From: Massilia aquatica
Lineage (GTDB): Bacteria > Pseudomonadota > Gammaproteobacteria > Burkholderiales > Burkholderiaceae_D
Assembly (NCBI RefSeq): GCF_011682045.1
Contig: NZ_VVIW01000004.1
Coordinates: forward strand, 1 to 64,000
Length of the DNA: 64,000 nt
Direction: 5' to 3'
Below the pieces are notes generated by a model, which was not told the DNA's origin, did no database searches, and saw only the letters and a list, made by a program, of their open reading frames with translations. A program made the translations under genes and the position numbers. Numbering within the stretch: position 1 is the stretch's first letter; each line of letters begins with the position of its first letter. This document shows, piece by piece, positions 8,842 to 16,254 of the stretch.

Positions 8842-10198
8842 CGGCCGGGCCGCTTTCCAGATCAAGTGAGAGGGTGGCGATCGACATCGCGAATACGTGC
8901 GGGTCGTTCAGCTGCACCATCTCGTCGGTGGGCGTGAAGGTGATCGGCAGGCGCGCCAGTTGCGCCGTGGCGCCCTGCAGGCTCGCTTCGGCGGCGTCGC
9001 CCAGCAGCGGCAGCATCGAAGCGCGGTACGAGGCCACCGCAAAGCTGGCCGGCAGCAGCGAATCCTGGATCGGCACCGTTTTCGGGCCGTGCTCCGAGAA
9101 GCTGGGGAAGTTACCGAGGTTGGCAAAATCGGCCAGGCGTGCCAGCCAGTCATCGAGTTCGGCCTGGATCGCCGGGCCGTCGTTAATCGTCAGCGGGGCG
9201 TCCTCGCCTTGCGGCAGGCCGGTCGGACCGGTGGTGGCGCCGCGTTCGGCCAGCAGTTCGGTTTCGGCCACGTCGATCATTTCGGCCGGAGTGACGAACA
9301 GCGGCATCACCGGACGGTCGATCGCGCCGTGCGCCAGGCTCGATAAATCTTCGTGCGCCAGCAGCCAGCGCTTGACGTCCGTGGTCGACAGGCCCGACTG
9401 GCCCAGGTGCACGCGCTGGCGCTCGATCTGGTTCAGCGCGCGCGAGAACATGCCCTGCATGTTCAGCAGCGCGCTCTGGGCGCGGCCGATCGCTTGCGCC
9501 GCCTTGTGGGTGGCCGAATCGGCGCGTTCGTCGCTGGTGATCGCGCGCAGGATCTCGGAGCCCTTCTCGACCCAGTCGCAGGCCATGTGCCACTTCGCTT
9601 GCGAGGTACGCAGGCGGAATTCCGAACCGGAGGCGATCGCGTCGCGAAATTCTTCGGTCAGTTCGACCAGGCGCCCCAGCAGGTGCTTGAGCTGTTCCAC
9701 GGTGACGCCGCCCACCGCCTGGGCGCCGGCCACTTGCGAGAGCAAAAAGCCCATGTCGGCGTCGTCGTCGGCCTGGCCCATCGAGAGCAGGGTGTCGAGC
9801 GACGAGAGCACGTTACGCGCCATGGGCGTGACGCGGTACACGGCGGCCTGGGCGTCCCAGGCCAGCAAGCTGTGCGAACGCAGGCGGGTGAGCACCGTTT
9901 CCAGGCTTTCGGGTAGCAGGTAGGCCAGCTTCTGGTTGATGTCGGCCCGCGAAAACGCGGTGGTGCTGGTATCGGCGGCCAGTTCGCGCAGCACCAGCAG
10001 GCGGATCAACACGCCGTCGGCGCCACCGTGGAACAGTGCGGTGAACGCTTGCAAGGTCGGTTGCGCCCGCTTCAAATGAAAGACTTGCTCGATCTCGTCA
10101 GCCGAAATGCCGGCCTGGAAATGCGCCTGCAAAGAATCGTGGTCGTCTTGCCCTAAAGTCAGTGGTTCTGCAGCCACGCCTGCCGTTATTTCCATCAT
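8831..10198 (-). CDS. mksF: Kleisin subunit of condensin, MksF/JetA-like
   Basis: This 455-residue helical protein is first in the operon. The N-terminal 110 residues look like a winged helix (FSRADINQKLAYLLPESLETVLTRLRSHSLLAWD, then the beta-hairpin YRVTPMARNVLSSL). A long helical middle follows (about 150-280, ELTEEFRDAIASGSEFRLRTSQAKW and SALLNMQGMFSRALNQIERQR) and then a mixed C-terminal domain, as in MukF/MksF/JetA kleisins. In such complexes the kleisin links the two SMC heads and recruits KITE dimers. Its stop overlaps the mksE start (GATGATAAATGA), implying translational coupling and stoichiometric synthesis. Two adjacent ATGs at the start are equivalent. The order kleisin-KITE-SMC matches mksFEB and jetABC operons. 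A 174-nt divergent intergenic region with an inverted repeat lies upstream. Confidence 0.7.
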   Translation of the reverse strand: MMEITAGVAAEPLTLGQDDHDSLQAHFQAGISADEIEQVFHLKRAQPTLQAFTALFHGGADGVLIRLLVLRELAADTSTTAFSRADINQKLAYLLPESLETVLTRLRSHSLLAWDAQAAVYRVTPMARNVLSSLDTLLSMGQADDDADMGFLLSQVAGAQAVGGVTVEQLKHLLGRLVELTEEFRDAIASGSEFRLRTSQAKWHMACDWVEKGSEILRAITSDERADSATHKAAQAIGRAQSALLNMQGMFSRALNQIERQRVHLGQSGLSTTDVKRWLLAHEDLSSLAHGAIDRPVMPLFVTPAEMIDVAETELLAERGATTGPTGLPQGEDAPLTINDGPAIQAELDDWLARLADFANLGNFPSFSEHGPKTVPIQDSLLPASFAVASYRASMLPLLGDAAEASLQGATAQLARLPITFTPTDEMVQLNDPHVFAMSIATLSLDLESGPADDK

Positions 10199-10300
10199 CG
10201 TGTTCCGGTACCAGTTTCTTGCTTCCGGCTAAGGTCTGCCGTTGGGGGCGTCAGTATATCAGTTAAGCCAAGGCAATCTGTCCAAATGTACCGACCCTGT

Positions 10301-10325
10301 TTGCAATCTTGTTTCATAATTGCAA
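10301..10325. promoter_or_regulatory. Inverted repeat TTGCAAT-N11-ATTGCAA, possible operator
   Basis: Perfect 7-bp arms 11 nt apart lie in the AT-rich divergent region between mksF (start 10198) and the unknown gene at 10373. The spacing suits a dimeric helix-turn-helix regulator. The rest of the region shows nothing else I can name. Confidence 0.4.
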
Positions 10326-10372
10326 GAAGTATTGAAACTAAAGTAATATCACAACATTAAGAGGAGATAGGT

Positions 10373-10804
10373 GTGAATCACGAAGAGTTGCAACGGGTAA
10401 CGGCTTTGCCCGAGTATTTGCCGTCTCCGCAGGTGGAAAAGGAACTCGCTTCCCTGTTGCGCTCGTTCAGGCACGGGATGCCGGATGCGCAGGAAAAGCT
10501 GTTGATGATGGAAGCACTGGCACAACTTGCAGACAGGCAATGGCAAACCTTTGAAACCCTGCCGCATGCGGCCCGCAAGCGCCTCAGTGCGTTTGCGATC
10601 GGGGTATGGGAGCGGCGTTCGCTGGCGTCGACCGCGCTGCTGATCAGCATTATCCGCACCCTGGGGCTGGCGGATGCGCTGGCGTTCGCCACCTCGCTCG
10701 ATCCCCAGACCCTGGAACCGATCATCGCCTCCGAACTGCGCGACGCGCTCGATGAGTTCGGCGCGACCGTCGACAATCCGTATACCCAGATCAAACAACG
10801 CTAA
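10373..10804 (+). CDS. Conserved-looking hypothetical protein, 143 aa
   Basis: The start is a GTG at 10373, chosen because AGAGGAG lies 8 nt upstream; the protein then reads MNHEELQRVTALPEYLPSP. It is helical, with amphipathic segments (VEKELASLLRSFRHGM, EKLLMMEALAQLADRQW, RKRLSAFAIGVWERRS, LASTALLISIIRTLGLADAL) and a polar tail ending NPYTQIKQR. No signal peptide or long membrane helix is evident, although SLASTALLISIIRTLGL is moderately hydrophobic. I recognise no family. It is divergent from the condensin operon and convergent with the MFS gene, with a 30-bp repeat at its 3' side. Confidence 0.7.
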   Translation: MNHEELQRVTALPEYLPSPQVEKELASLLRSFRHGMPDAQEKLLMMEALAQLADRQWQTFETLPHAARKRLSAFAIGVWERRSLASTALLISIIRTLGLADALAFATSLDPQTLEPIIASELRDALDEFGATVDNPYTQIKQR

Positions 10805-10816
10805 CAACAAACAACA

Positions 10817-10846
10817 CCGGTGTCAGGTCTGACATTTGGACACGAG
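10817..10846 (+). repeat. 30-bp dispersed repeat, copy 1, between convergent genes
   Basis: It contains the core GTGTCAGGTCTGACATT followed by GGACACG. An outer GTGTC/GACAC pair encloses an inner TGTCAG/CTGACA pair, so the RNA could fold in either direction. It lies between convergent stops (10804 + and 10855 -) and matches an inverted copy at 13112-13141 at 27 of 30 positions. Confidence 0.8.
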
Positions 10847-10854
10847 CTGAGCAT

Positions 10855-12102
10855 TCAGGAGCGAGCTGAGCGGGCAAACAGCGGCAAGGCCAGCGCCGCG
10901 CACGCCGCCCCGACCAGCCACACACCAGCCCATCCGGCCAGCGCATTTATATGCGGAATCGCCGACGCGGTCGCGAAACACACCACGAACACGCTGGTAT
11001 TGGCCATCCCCAGCGCCGTGCCCGCCTTGTGCGCGCCCGCCAGGGTGACCAGCTCGGCATAGGCAACGCCATGCCAGGCCGACACGCACACCCCGCTCAC
11101 GGCCAGCGCCGCCAGCATTGCCGCCAGCACCAGCGGCCCGTGCGCCAAGGTGCGCGCGAGCAAGCAGGATGACAATCCCAGCACCACAAAGCAGAGCACG
11201 CTGATCCAGGTGGCGGCGCGCAGGAAGCCGGCGCGGTTGCCGTGGCGGTCGGTCCAGCGCCCGCTCCAGACGCGCATGGCCATCGCGCCGCATTGCAGGC
11301 CGACCAAGGCGCCGGTGGTGGCGCCTACGCCGGCATGCAGCACGTCGTGCAAGAACACGGTGCCGAAGGTGAGGATGCCGAATTGCGGCGCGCACAGAAT
11401 GCCGATGGCGGCCACCATCGCCCACAGCCGGGCCCGGTCCGGCGACGGCGCGGCCCCGGCGGAGGCAAGGGTATGTCCGGCGCTGCCGCTGGCCTGCGGA
11501 TCGCGCAGCCAGATCCAGGTGAGCAACAGGCTGATGGCGCAGCATGCCGACAACAGGCTGTAGACCGCCGCAAAGCCCGCCTCGCGCGCCAGGGTCGGCA
11601 GGATCAACGCGCCGACCGCGCCGCCCAGCGGGACGGCCGTCTGGCGGATGCTCATCGCCATGCCGCGCTCGGCGCTGCTGAACCAGACCATCACCGCACG
11701 CCCGCTCGAGCCGTTGACGCTGCCACCGAGCATGCCGACCAGCAGCAGGCCGGCGCCGACCAGCCCCAGTCCGGGAACGCCGCTCCCGCCCGGGGCACCC
11801 CAGAGCGCCATCAGCAGCAGCGCCAGCGCGGTCGCGCCTAGTCCGGTGAGCAACACCTTGCGGTCGCCCCAGCGATCGGTCAGCACGCCCCACGGAAATT
11901 CGCTGCAGGCGATGCCCAGGCCCATCGCGCCCAGCGCCAAGCCGAGCGCGGCGTCGCTGAAGCCGTAGGCCGAGCGCATCATAACCGCGGCGGCGGGAAT
12001 GCCGGAAAAGGCGGCGGCGAAACTGGCGTTGGCGGCAACACCGACGCTCAATACTTTCCAGCGGTGCCGGTCGGGTGCGGCGGGGATGGCGATGGCAGAC
12101 AA
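10855..12102 (-). CDS. MFS transporter
   Basis: This 415-residue protein has about twelve hydrophobic helices and a typical MFS loop-2 motif (GVLTDRWGDRKVLLTG). A cytoplasmic central loop (DPQASGSAGHTLASAG) separates the halves, and a second-half loop-8 motif reads RVWSGRWTDRHGNRAG. The start is a TTG at 12102 (then SAIAIPAAPDRHR), preferred because AAGGAG sits 6 nt upstream and no nearby ATG has an RBS. The fold resembles CynX/YcaD-type small-molecule exporters; the substrate is unknown. The gene is divergent from a LysR regulator, which probably controls it. Its 3' end lies 9 nt from repeat copy 1. Confidence 0.85.
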   Translation of the reverse strand: MSAIAIPAAPDRHRWKVLSVGVAANASFAAAFSGIPAAAVMMRSAYGFSDAALGLALGAMGLGIACSEFPWGVLTDRWGDRKVLLTGLGATALALLLMALWGAPGGSGVPGLGLVGAGLLLVGMLGGSVNGSSGRAVMVWFSSAERGMAMSIRQTAVPLGGAVGALILPTLAREAGFAAVYSLLSACCAISLLLTWIWLRDPQASGSAGHTLASAGAAPSPDRARLWAMVAAIGILCAPQFGILTFGTVFLHDVLHAGVGATTGALVGLQCGAMAMRVWSGRWTDRHGNRAGFLRAATWISVLCFVVLGLSSCLLARTLAHGPLVLAAMLAALAVSGVCVSAWHGVAYAELVTLAGAHKAGTALGMANTSVFVVCFATASAIPHINALAGWAGVWLVGAACAALALPLFARSARS

Positions 12103-12202
12103 TTTGGCTCCTTGAGAAAGGGGAGACTGGATTGTCGGCCGGGGTGACTGTTTTGAATATCAGATAATATTGGAGCCATCGTGCCATAAAACAGGACAAT
12201 TA

Positions 12203-13135
12203 ATGCGGCTGCTCAATTTTGATCTGGATACCTTGCGCACCTTCGCCGCCGGGATCGACCTCGGCAGTTACGCGAAGGCGGCGGCGCAGCTGGGACGCTC
12301 CACCTCGGCTGTCAGCGCCCAGTTGAAGAAACTGGAAGACCAGGCGGGCGCCGTGCTGTTTCGCAAGGCGGGACGCGGCCTGGCGCTGACCGACGCCGGC
12401 ACCACCCTGCTGGCCTACGCGCGCCGTCTGCTGGACATCAACGATGAAGCCGCACTGGCCCTGCGCAGCGCCAGCCTGGCGGGCGAGGTGCGGCTGGGCT
12501 TGCAGGAAGATGTGGGCGAAGCCTTGCTCGCGCAGGTGCTGGGGCAATTTATTCGCAGCCATCCCAACGCGCGCATCGAGGTGTGCGTGGCGCGCAGCGC
12601 GGAGTTACAGCGGCGCGTGGCGGCCGGGCAGCTCGACCTGGCCATTACGTGGGACACCGCGCCGGACGCGCTGGCCGGCGAACGCCTGGCCACCTTGCCG
12701 CTGCACTGGATCGGGCCGGCCGGGTTTGATCCGCTGCTTGGCGCCGCAGGCCAGCCATTGCCGCTGGTGCTGCTGGAAGCGCCGTGCGCGCTGCGCGACA
12801 TCGCCGCCGAGGCCATGGACCGCGCCGGCATCCGCTGGCGTTGCGCCTTGTCGAGCGCCAGCCTGTCCGCGCTGTGGGCGGCCTCGGCTGCGGGGCTGGG
12901 GATGACGATTCGTACGCGCATCGGGCTGCCGTCGACCCTGGCGCTGCTCGATCCTGTGGCTGGCAGGCTGCCGGCGTTGCCGAGCATCAGTCTGGCCATG
13001 CACCGGTTGGCGGGCGACGAGAATGCCTTAAGCACGCTCTTGGCCGAGTTGCTGCGGCAGGCGGTGCGCGAGCTGGCAGGGCCGGCGCGCCAGCAACTGT
13101 GCACGGTCGGGCCCGTGTCTGAATGTCAGACCTGA
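12203..13135 (+). CDS. LysR-family transcriptional regulator
   Basis: This 310-residue protein starts MRLLNFDLDTLRTF at the ATG at 12203 (AGGA upstream). The N-terminal winged helix-turn-helix (about residues 8-68) reads GSYAKAAAQLGRSTSAVSAQLKKLEDQAGAVLF, typical of LysR, followed by LTDAGTTLLAYARRLL and a periplasmic-binding-protein-like effector domain (about 90-300). It probably regulates the divergent MFS gene; the AT-rich spacer holds AATAT-N6-ATATT near 12155-12170 as a possible binding site. The C-terminal residues VSECQT and the stop codon lie inside repeat copy 2, so the original 3' end may have been replaced by the repeat. Confidence 0.9.
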   Translation: MRLLNFDLDTLRTFAAGIDLGSYAKAAAQLGRSTSAVSAQLKKLEDQAGAVLFRKAGRGLALTDAGTTLLAYARRLLDINDEAALALRSASLAGEVRLGLQEDVGEALLAQVLGQFIRSHPNARIEVCVARSAELQRRVAAGQLDLAITWDTAPDALAGERLATLPLHWIGPAGFDPLLGAAGQPLPLVLLEAPCALRDIAAEAMDRAGIRWRCALSSASLSALWAASAAGLGMTIRTRIGLPSTLALLDPVAGRLPALPSISLAMHRLAGDENALSTLLAELLRQAVRELAGPARQQLCTVGPVSECQT

Positions 13136-13141
13136 CACCGG
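13112..13141 (-). repeat. 30-bp dispersed repeat, copy 2, inverted
   Basis: This is the reverse-oriented copy of the element at 10817-10846. It supplies the last codons and the stop of the LysR gene and sits between convergent stops 13135 (+) and 13142 (-). A T6 run (13145-13150) follows on the + strand, consistent with a terminator role. Confidence 0.8.
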
Positions 13142-13888
13142 CTATTTTTTGTTGATCTTGTCGACCGTCTGCTCGATGAACTCGCCTTCTTCATCGCTGT
13201 AGCGCAATTGCACCGGATACCAGTCGTGCCCCGGCGCCAGCCACAGGTCGACGGTCTGGTCCTTGGCGCCCGGCGGCGGCGCCTTGGACAGCAGCACGGC
13301 CTCGACTTCACCAAGCCCGGTGGCAATCTTCTCGCGCTTGACCACCTTGAACGACCACGGCTGCGCATCCTTGCGCCCGGCCACGAACAGGCGCCATTCC
13401 GATCCCGGCGTGAACTTCTCCGGCTGGGCCCGCGCCAGCGCCGCCAGTTGCCACTGCGCGCTCAGGCGGTCCTGCTCGCCGCCAAGCAAGGGGTAGGCTT
13501 CCTTGCCCGCACTGAAATTGAGGGTCTTGGCGCCACGGTCGAAAGTGGCCGTGGTCGCTTCTTTGCGGAAGCGCTTCTCGACAAACTGTGCCGGCGCAAT
13601 GCCGTAAGTGTCGACCGTGCCTTCGCTGCGCGTCTCCAAAATCTTGCCCAACATCTGCGCTTTGGTTTCGTTGACGAGGCTGTACTTGCCCTCGCCCGCG
13701 CGCCAGGTCACCTGGGCCTCGCCGCTAAGGGCCAACCCTTTCTGGCGCGCCTTGAGCGTGTAGTGCAGGTCGGCCGAGGGCGCCAGGTTGAACGGGCGCA
13801 GCGCTGCTTCGTGTTCGGCGGCAAAAATGCCGGCGCAGGCGCTGGCCAGCACGGCGCCGCCCAACAGGTGTGTAAATAATGGTCGCAT
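13142..13888 (-). CDS. Secreted DUF3108 protein, second of a tandem pair
   Basis: This 248-residue protein has a signal peptide (about residues 1-23, ending AGIFAAEH). It carries the DUF3108 pattern LHYTLKARQKGLALSGEAQVTWRAGEGKYSL, an RKEATTATFDRGAKTLNFS segment, and the C-terminal LWLAPGHDWYPVQLRYSDEEGE. DUF3108 proteins are predicted periplasmic beta-rich proteins of unknown function. The start lies 1 nt after the stop of the upstream gene (TGATATG), so the two are translationally coupled. They are paralogues: the C-terminal DxWLAPxHxWYPVQxR motif and the region before it align. The LysR gene converges on its 3' end with only 6 nt between stops. Confidence 0.85.
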   Translation of the reverse strand: MRPLFTHLLGGAVLASACAGIFAAEHEAALRPFNLAPSADLHYTLKARQKGLALSGEAQVTWRAGEGKYSLVNETKAQMLGKILETRSEGTVDTYGIAPAQFVEKRFRKEATTATFDRGAKTLNFSAGKEAYPLLGGEQDRLSAQWQLAALARAQPEKFTPGSEWRLFVAGRKDAQPWSFKVVKREKIATGLGEVEAVLLSKAPPPGAKDQTVDLWLAPGHDWYPVQLRYSDEEGEFIEQTVDKINKK

Positions 13889-13889
13889 A

Positions 13890-15017
13890 TCAGTTTCCTA
13901 AATCAGTGATGAGAATCTTGCGGATGGTCTGGGTCGTGACCGAGCCGTTCGATTCGGTATTGCGGATCTGCACCGGATACCAGTTGTGCGCTGGCGCCAG
14001 CCAGATATCCAGGCGCGAGTTGTACGCCCCGGGACGCGGCGGACGGGCCAGGTGCCAGGTCGCCAGCGGCCCCATCGGGGTGTTGATGTTTTCCTGCCCG
14101 ACCAGCACGAAGCCGAACGGGTTGGCGTCTTTTTCTTCGCCGACGAACAGTTCGACGCCGCTGGCGAACTGGGCGCTGTCGGCGCGTCCGATGGCGGCCA
14201 GCTGCATCAGGAAGGTCGCCTTGTCCTGCGCCCCGGGCACCATCGGATAGCTGCGCTCGGAGGCGGAAAAGGTAATCTTGCCGTCCGCTCCGCCGAAATG
14301 GGTGGCAGTCTGGCTTTTGCCACGCCGCTTTTCGGTGGTGATGCGCGGGACGATGCCGCCCGGCCCGACCGCGCCCTCGCTGTTCAAGAGCACCAGGTTC
14401 ACGCGCGCCACCAGTACGCTCACGCTCGCTTCCATCGACAGCTTGTAGGCGCCTCCGGCTTGCTTCCACGAGATGGTCGAGACCCCGGACCAGGTGCCGC
14501 CGTCGCGGTCGGTGCGCGCCACGTCGAAGTTCAGCTCGGCCGATGGCGGCAGGCTGACCTTGAGCGCGGGCTTGACCGGCTCCGGCGGCGGCGCCTCGGC
14601 CACCGCTGGCGGCTCGGGGGTCAATTCTACGACCGGCGCCATCTCGGCAGCGCTCGCCTGGACAGGCGCCGCGGCCGCATCGCCAGCTTTCTCCGCGCCA
14701 TCGGCCGGGCCGGCGTCGGCCTCGGCCGTTGCCTCGGGCAGCGGCGCAGCGGGCGGCGGCGCCGGCTTGGGTGCCGGACGCGGACGCGCTGGCGCAGGCT
14801 TCGGCTTCGGCGGCGGCGCAGCCGGTGCCAGCACCGGCGCGGGTGCGCGCAGCAAGGCGACCATGGTCACCGGGTCTGGCGCGGGCGCGGGCATGCCAGG
14901 CGGGCTCATTCCGATGCGCGCGCCGACAAAGTCGATGGCAAGGACATGCAGCAGGACTGTCGCCGTGCCGATCACCAGGGCGCGACGCCGTCGGGATAGG
15001 AAGGATGCGATCGTCAT
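13890..15017 (-). CDS. DUF3108 protein with TonB-like anchor and proline-rich linker
   Basis: This 375-residue protein starts MTIASFLSRRRRALVIGTATVLLHVLAIDF: a basic N terminus then one hydrophobic anchor. A long Pro/Ala/Lys linker follows (PKPKPAPARPRPAPKPAPPP and an acidic Ala-rich stretch, to about residue 165), then a DUF3108 domain with SAELNFDVARTDRDGGTWSG and DIWLAPAHNWYPVQIRNTES. The layout copies TonB (anchor, rigid proline spacer, periplasmic domain) but the C-terminal domain is not TonB. It is first in a two-gene operon with its shorter paralogue. The ATG at 15017 is preferred over 15086 because the anchor then sits at the N terminus, although its RBS is weak. Confidence 0.8.
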   Translation of the reverse strand: MTIASFLSRRRRALVIGTATVLLHVLAIDFVGARIGMSPPGMPAPAPDPVTMVALLRAPAPVLAPAAPPPKPKPAPARPRPAPKPAPPPAAPLPEATAEADAGPADGAEKAGDAAAAPVQASAAEMAPVVELTPEPPAVAEAPPPEPVKPALKVSLPPSAELNFDVARTDRDGGTWSGVSTISWKQAGGAYKLSMEASVSVLVARVNLVLLNSEGAVGPGGIVPRITTEKRRGKSQTATHFGGADGKITFSASERSYPMVPGAQDKATFLMQLAAIGRADSAQFASGVELFVGEEKDANPFGFVLVGQENINTPMGPLATWHLARPPRPGAYNSRLDIWLAPAHNWYPVQIRNTESNGSVTTQTIRKILITDLGN

Positions 15018-15149
15018 GGCCCACAGTTTAACGTGTCTGGCGCTTTTCCCGCTGACACTACCCCGTGCGCGCTTTGCACCTCGCACAACTCGCTTTGATA
15101 GGATGATAATTATCTGCTACGCTCAGGCTTCTACTTTACGGAGACTTCC

Positions 15150-15827
15150 ATGCTGAAACCACCCATGCCCAACATCCCCGGTGTCGGCGCCGTGACCGAC
15201 ACGCTGGACTTCGTCAAGAATTTGTGGGGAAGCATGTCCGTGCCGGGCATGTCTTTCCCCAACATGGCCATGCCACCCGTCTCGCTCGACGAGCTGGACA
15301 AGAAAATTGCCGACCTGAAAGCCGTTGAGGCCTGGCTCAACATCAACGTGTCGATGCTGCGCGGCACCATCCAAACGATGGAAGTGCAGCGCGGCACGAT
15401 CGCCACCCTGAAATCGATGGGTGCGACCCTGGCGGCGGCCGTCAAGCAGCCGGGTGCGGATGAAAAGTCGGTGCTGGCGGCGGCGCCGTTCGCGTCGGCA
15501 TTTTTCAGCCAGCCGGCCCCTGCCCCTGCCCCTGCCCCTGCCAAGGCGCCTGTGCCCGAGCCTGCCAAGCAAGAGAAGGAAGCAGCGCCGGTCAATGCCA
15601 TGAACAATCCCGTGGCATGGTGGAACATGCTTCAGGAACAGTTCAATCAGGCGGTGACGACGGCGATGACGCCGGAAGCGGGCGCGGACAAAACCGGCCA
15701 GGGTGATGCTGGAGGAAAAGCGGCGACGCAGGTGTCGCCAGCGGGCGGGACCAATGCCAACCCGGCCGAACCGGAAAATGCGGGCAAGATCGCATCGCGC
15801 CGCACCAAGCCGAAAAGCGACGCTTAG
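15150..15827 (+). CDS. phaM: PhaM-type polyhydroxyalkanoate granule protein
   Basis: This 225-residue protein has the N-terminal PhaM signature (residues 1-100): TLDFVKNLWGSMSVPGMS, then LDELDKKIADLKAVEAWLNINVSMLRGTIQTMEVQRGTIATLKSMG. A low-complexity Ala/Pro stretch follows (about 120-150), then MNNPVAWWNMLQEQFNQAV and a basic tail SRRTKPKSDA. In Ralstonia, PhaM activates PHB synthase and tethers granules to the nucleoid through a Lys-rich tail; here that tail is short. It binds PhaC through its helical N terminus. RBS CGGAGAC precedes the ATG. A GATAATTATC palindrome lies at 15105-15114 in the promoter region. The gene is isolated from other pha genes. Confidence 0.85.
   Translation: MLKPPMPNIPGVGAVTDTLDFVKNLWGSMSVPGMSFPNMAMPPVSLDELDKKIADLKAVEAWLNINVSMLRGTIQTMEVQRGTIATLKSMGATLAAAVKQPGADEKSVLAAAPFASAFFSQPAPAPAPAPAKAPVPEPAKQEKEAAPVNAMNNPVAWWNMLQEQFNQAVTTAMTPEAGADKTGQGDAGGKAATQVSPAGGTNANPAEPENAGKIASRRTKPKSDA
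15516..15539. repeat. Four 6-bp tandem repeats (GCCCCT) in phaM
   Basis: The perfect hexamer repeat encodes alternating Ala-Pro. A multiple of three, it could expand or contract in frame. Confidence 0.85.
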
Positions 15828-15889
15828 CGTAAAGGCGCTTTCTTAAAAAAGCGTCATTACCACTGAAACCATCATTCCCGTTAACGTTT

Positions 15890-15927
15890 AAACCGTCATT
15901 CCTACCACTGGCAGAAATGACGGTTTT
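15890..15927. terminator. Bidirectional terminator, 11-bp stem
   Basis: AAACCGTCATT (15890-15900) and its exact complement (15916-15926) enclose a 15-nt loop, with a T run on both sides. It separates phaM from the small convergent gene at 15947. The arm and the preceding decayed copies (GCGTCATTAC at 15851) resemble the GTCATTCC repeat family seen at 32807. Confidence 0.8.
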
Positions 15928-15946
15928 GAGGGTATTGGCTGCGCTC

Positions 15947-16162
15947 TTACGCCAGCCGCTGGATCCTGATCGCGTCGATCAAGCCATCTTCCTGGCGTTT
16001 GATGGTCGAAATGGTAATCAAACCATCTTCCGCCATCTGTTTGACTTGCTCATGCACAGCCTGGAACGAGGGCACGGTATCGCCCTTGGCGGCCACTGGC
16101 CGAATCCATGCACTGCTGCCTACACGCATTTTTTCATAGACTTCATTTGCGATGTCGCGCAT
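15947..16162 (-). CDS. Hypothetical protein, 71 aa, possible winged-helix-like fold
   Basis: The start has a strong RBS (AAGAAAGGGA). The protein reads MRDIANEVYEKMRVGSSAWIRPVAAKGDTVPSF and then AVHEQVKQMAEDGLITISTIKRQEDGLIDAIRIQRLA. Helices followed by GLITI-x9-GLIDAIRIQRLA could form the recognition helix and wing of a small helix-turn-helix protein, but no family is recognised. It lies 92 nt downstream of the response-regulator gene on the same strand and may be cotranscribed with it. Confidence 0.6.
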   Translation of the reverse strand: MRDIANEVYEKMRVGSSAWIRPVAAKGDTVPSFQAVHEQVKQMAEDGLITISTIKRQEDGLIDAIRIQRLA

Positions 16163-16254
16163 GGTCGTCCCTTTCTTCTTGAATGCGGAAACTTCCGCGC
16201 AGCGAGCAGTTTATCACCAGCAAGCGTCGGGGCAATGGCAAACGTGCAAACGGC

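Noticed and set aside
5785-8937. A 1,050-codon open frame on the + strand antisense to the condensin operon
   Set aside because: It is a GC-bias shadow: the opposite strand encodes clear SMC and KITE motifs and coupled starts; the + frame is Arg/His/Gly-rich with no RBS or domain.
5179-10804. Complete Wadjet plasmid-defence system
   Set aside because: No JetD/MksG nuclease gene is present in the window; the flanking genes do not encode a topoisomerase VI-like nuclease.
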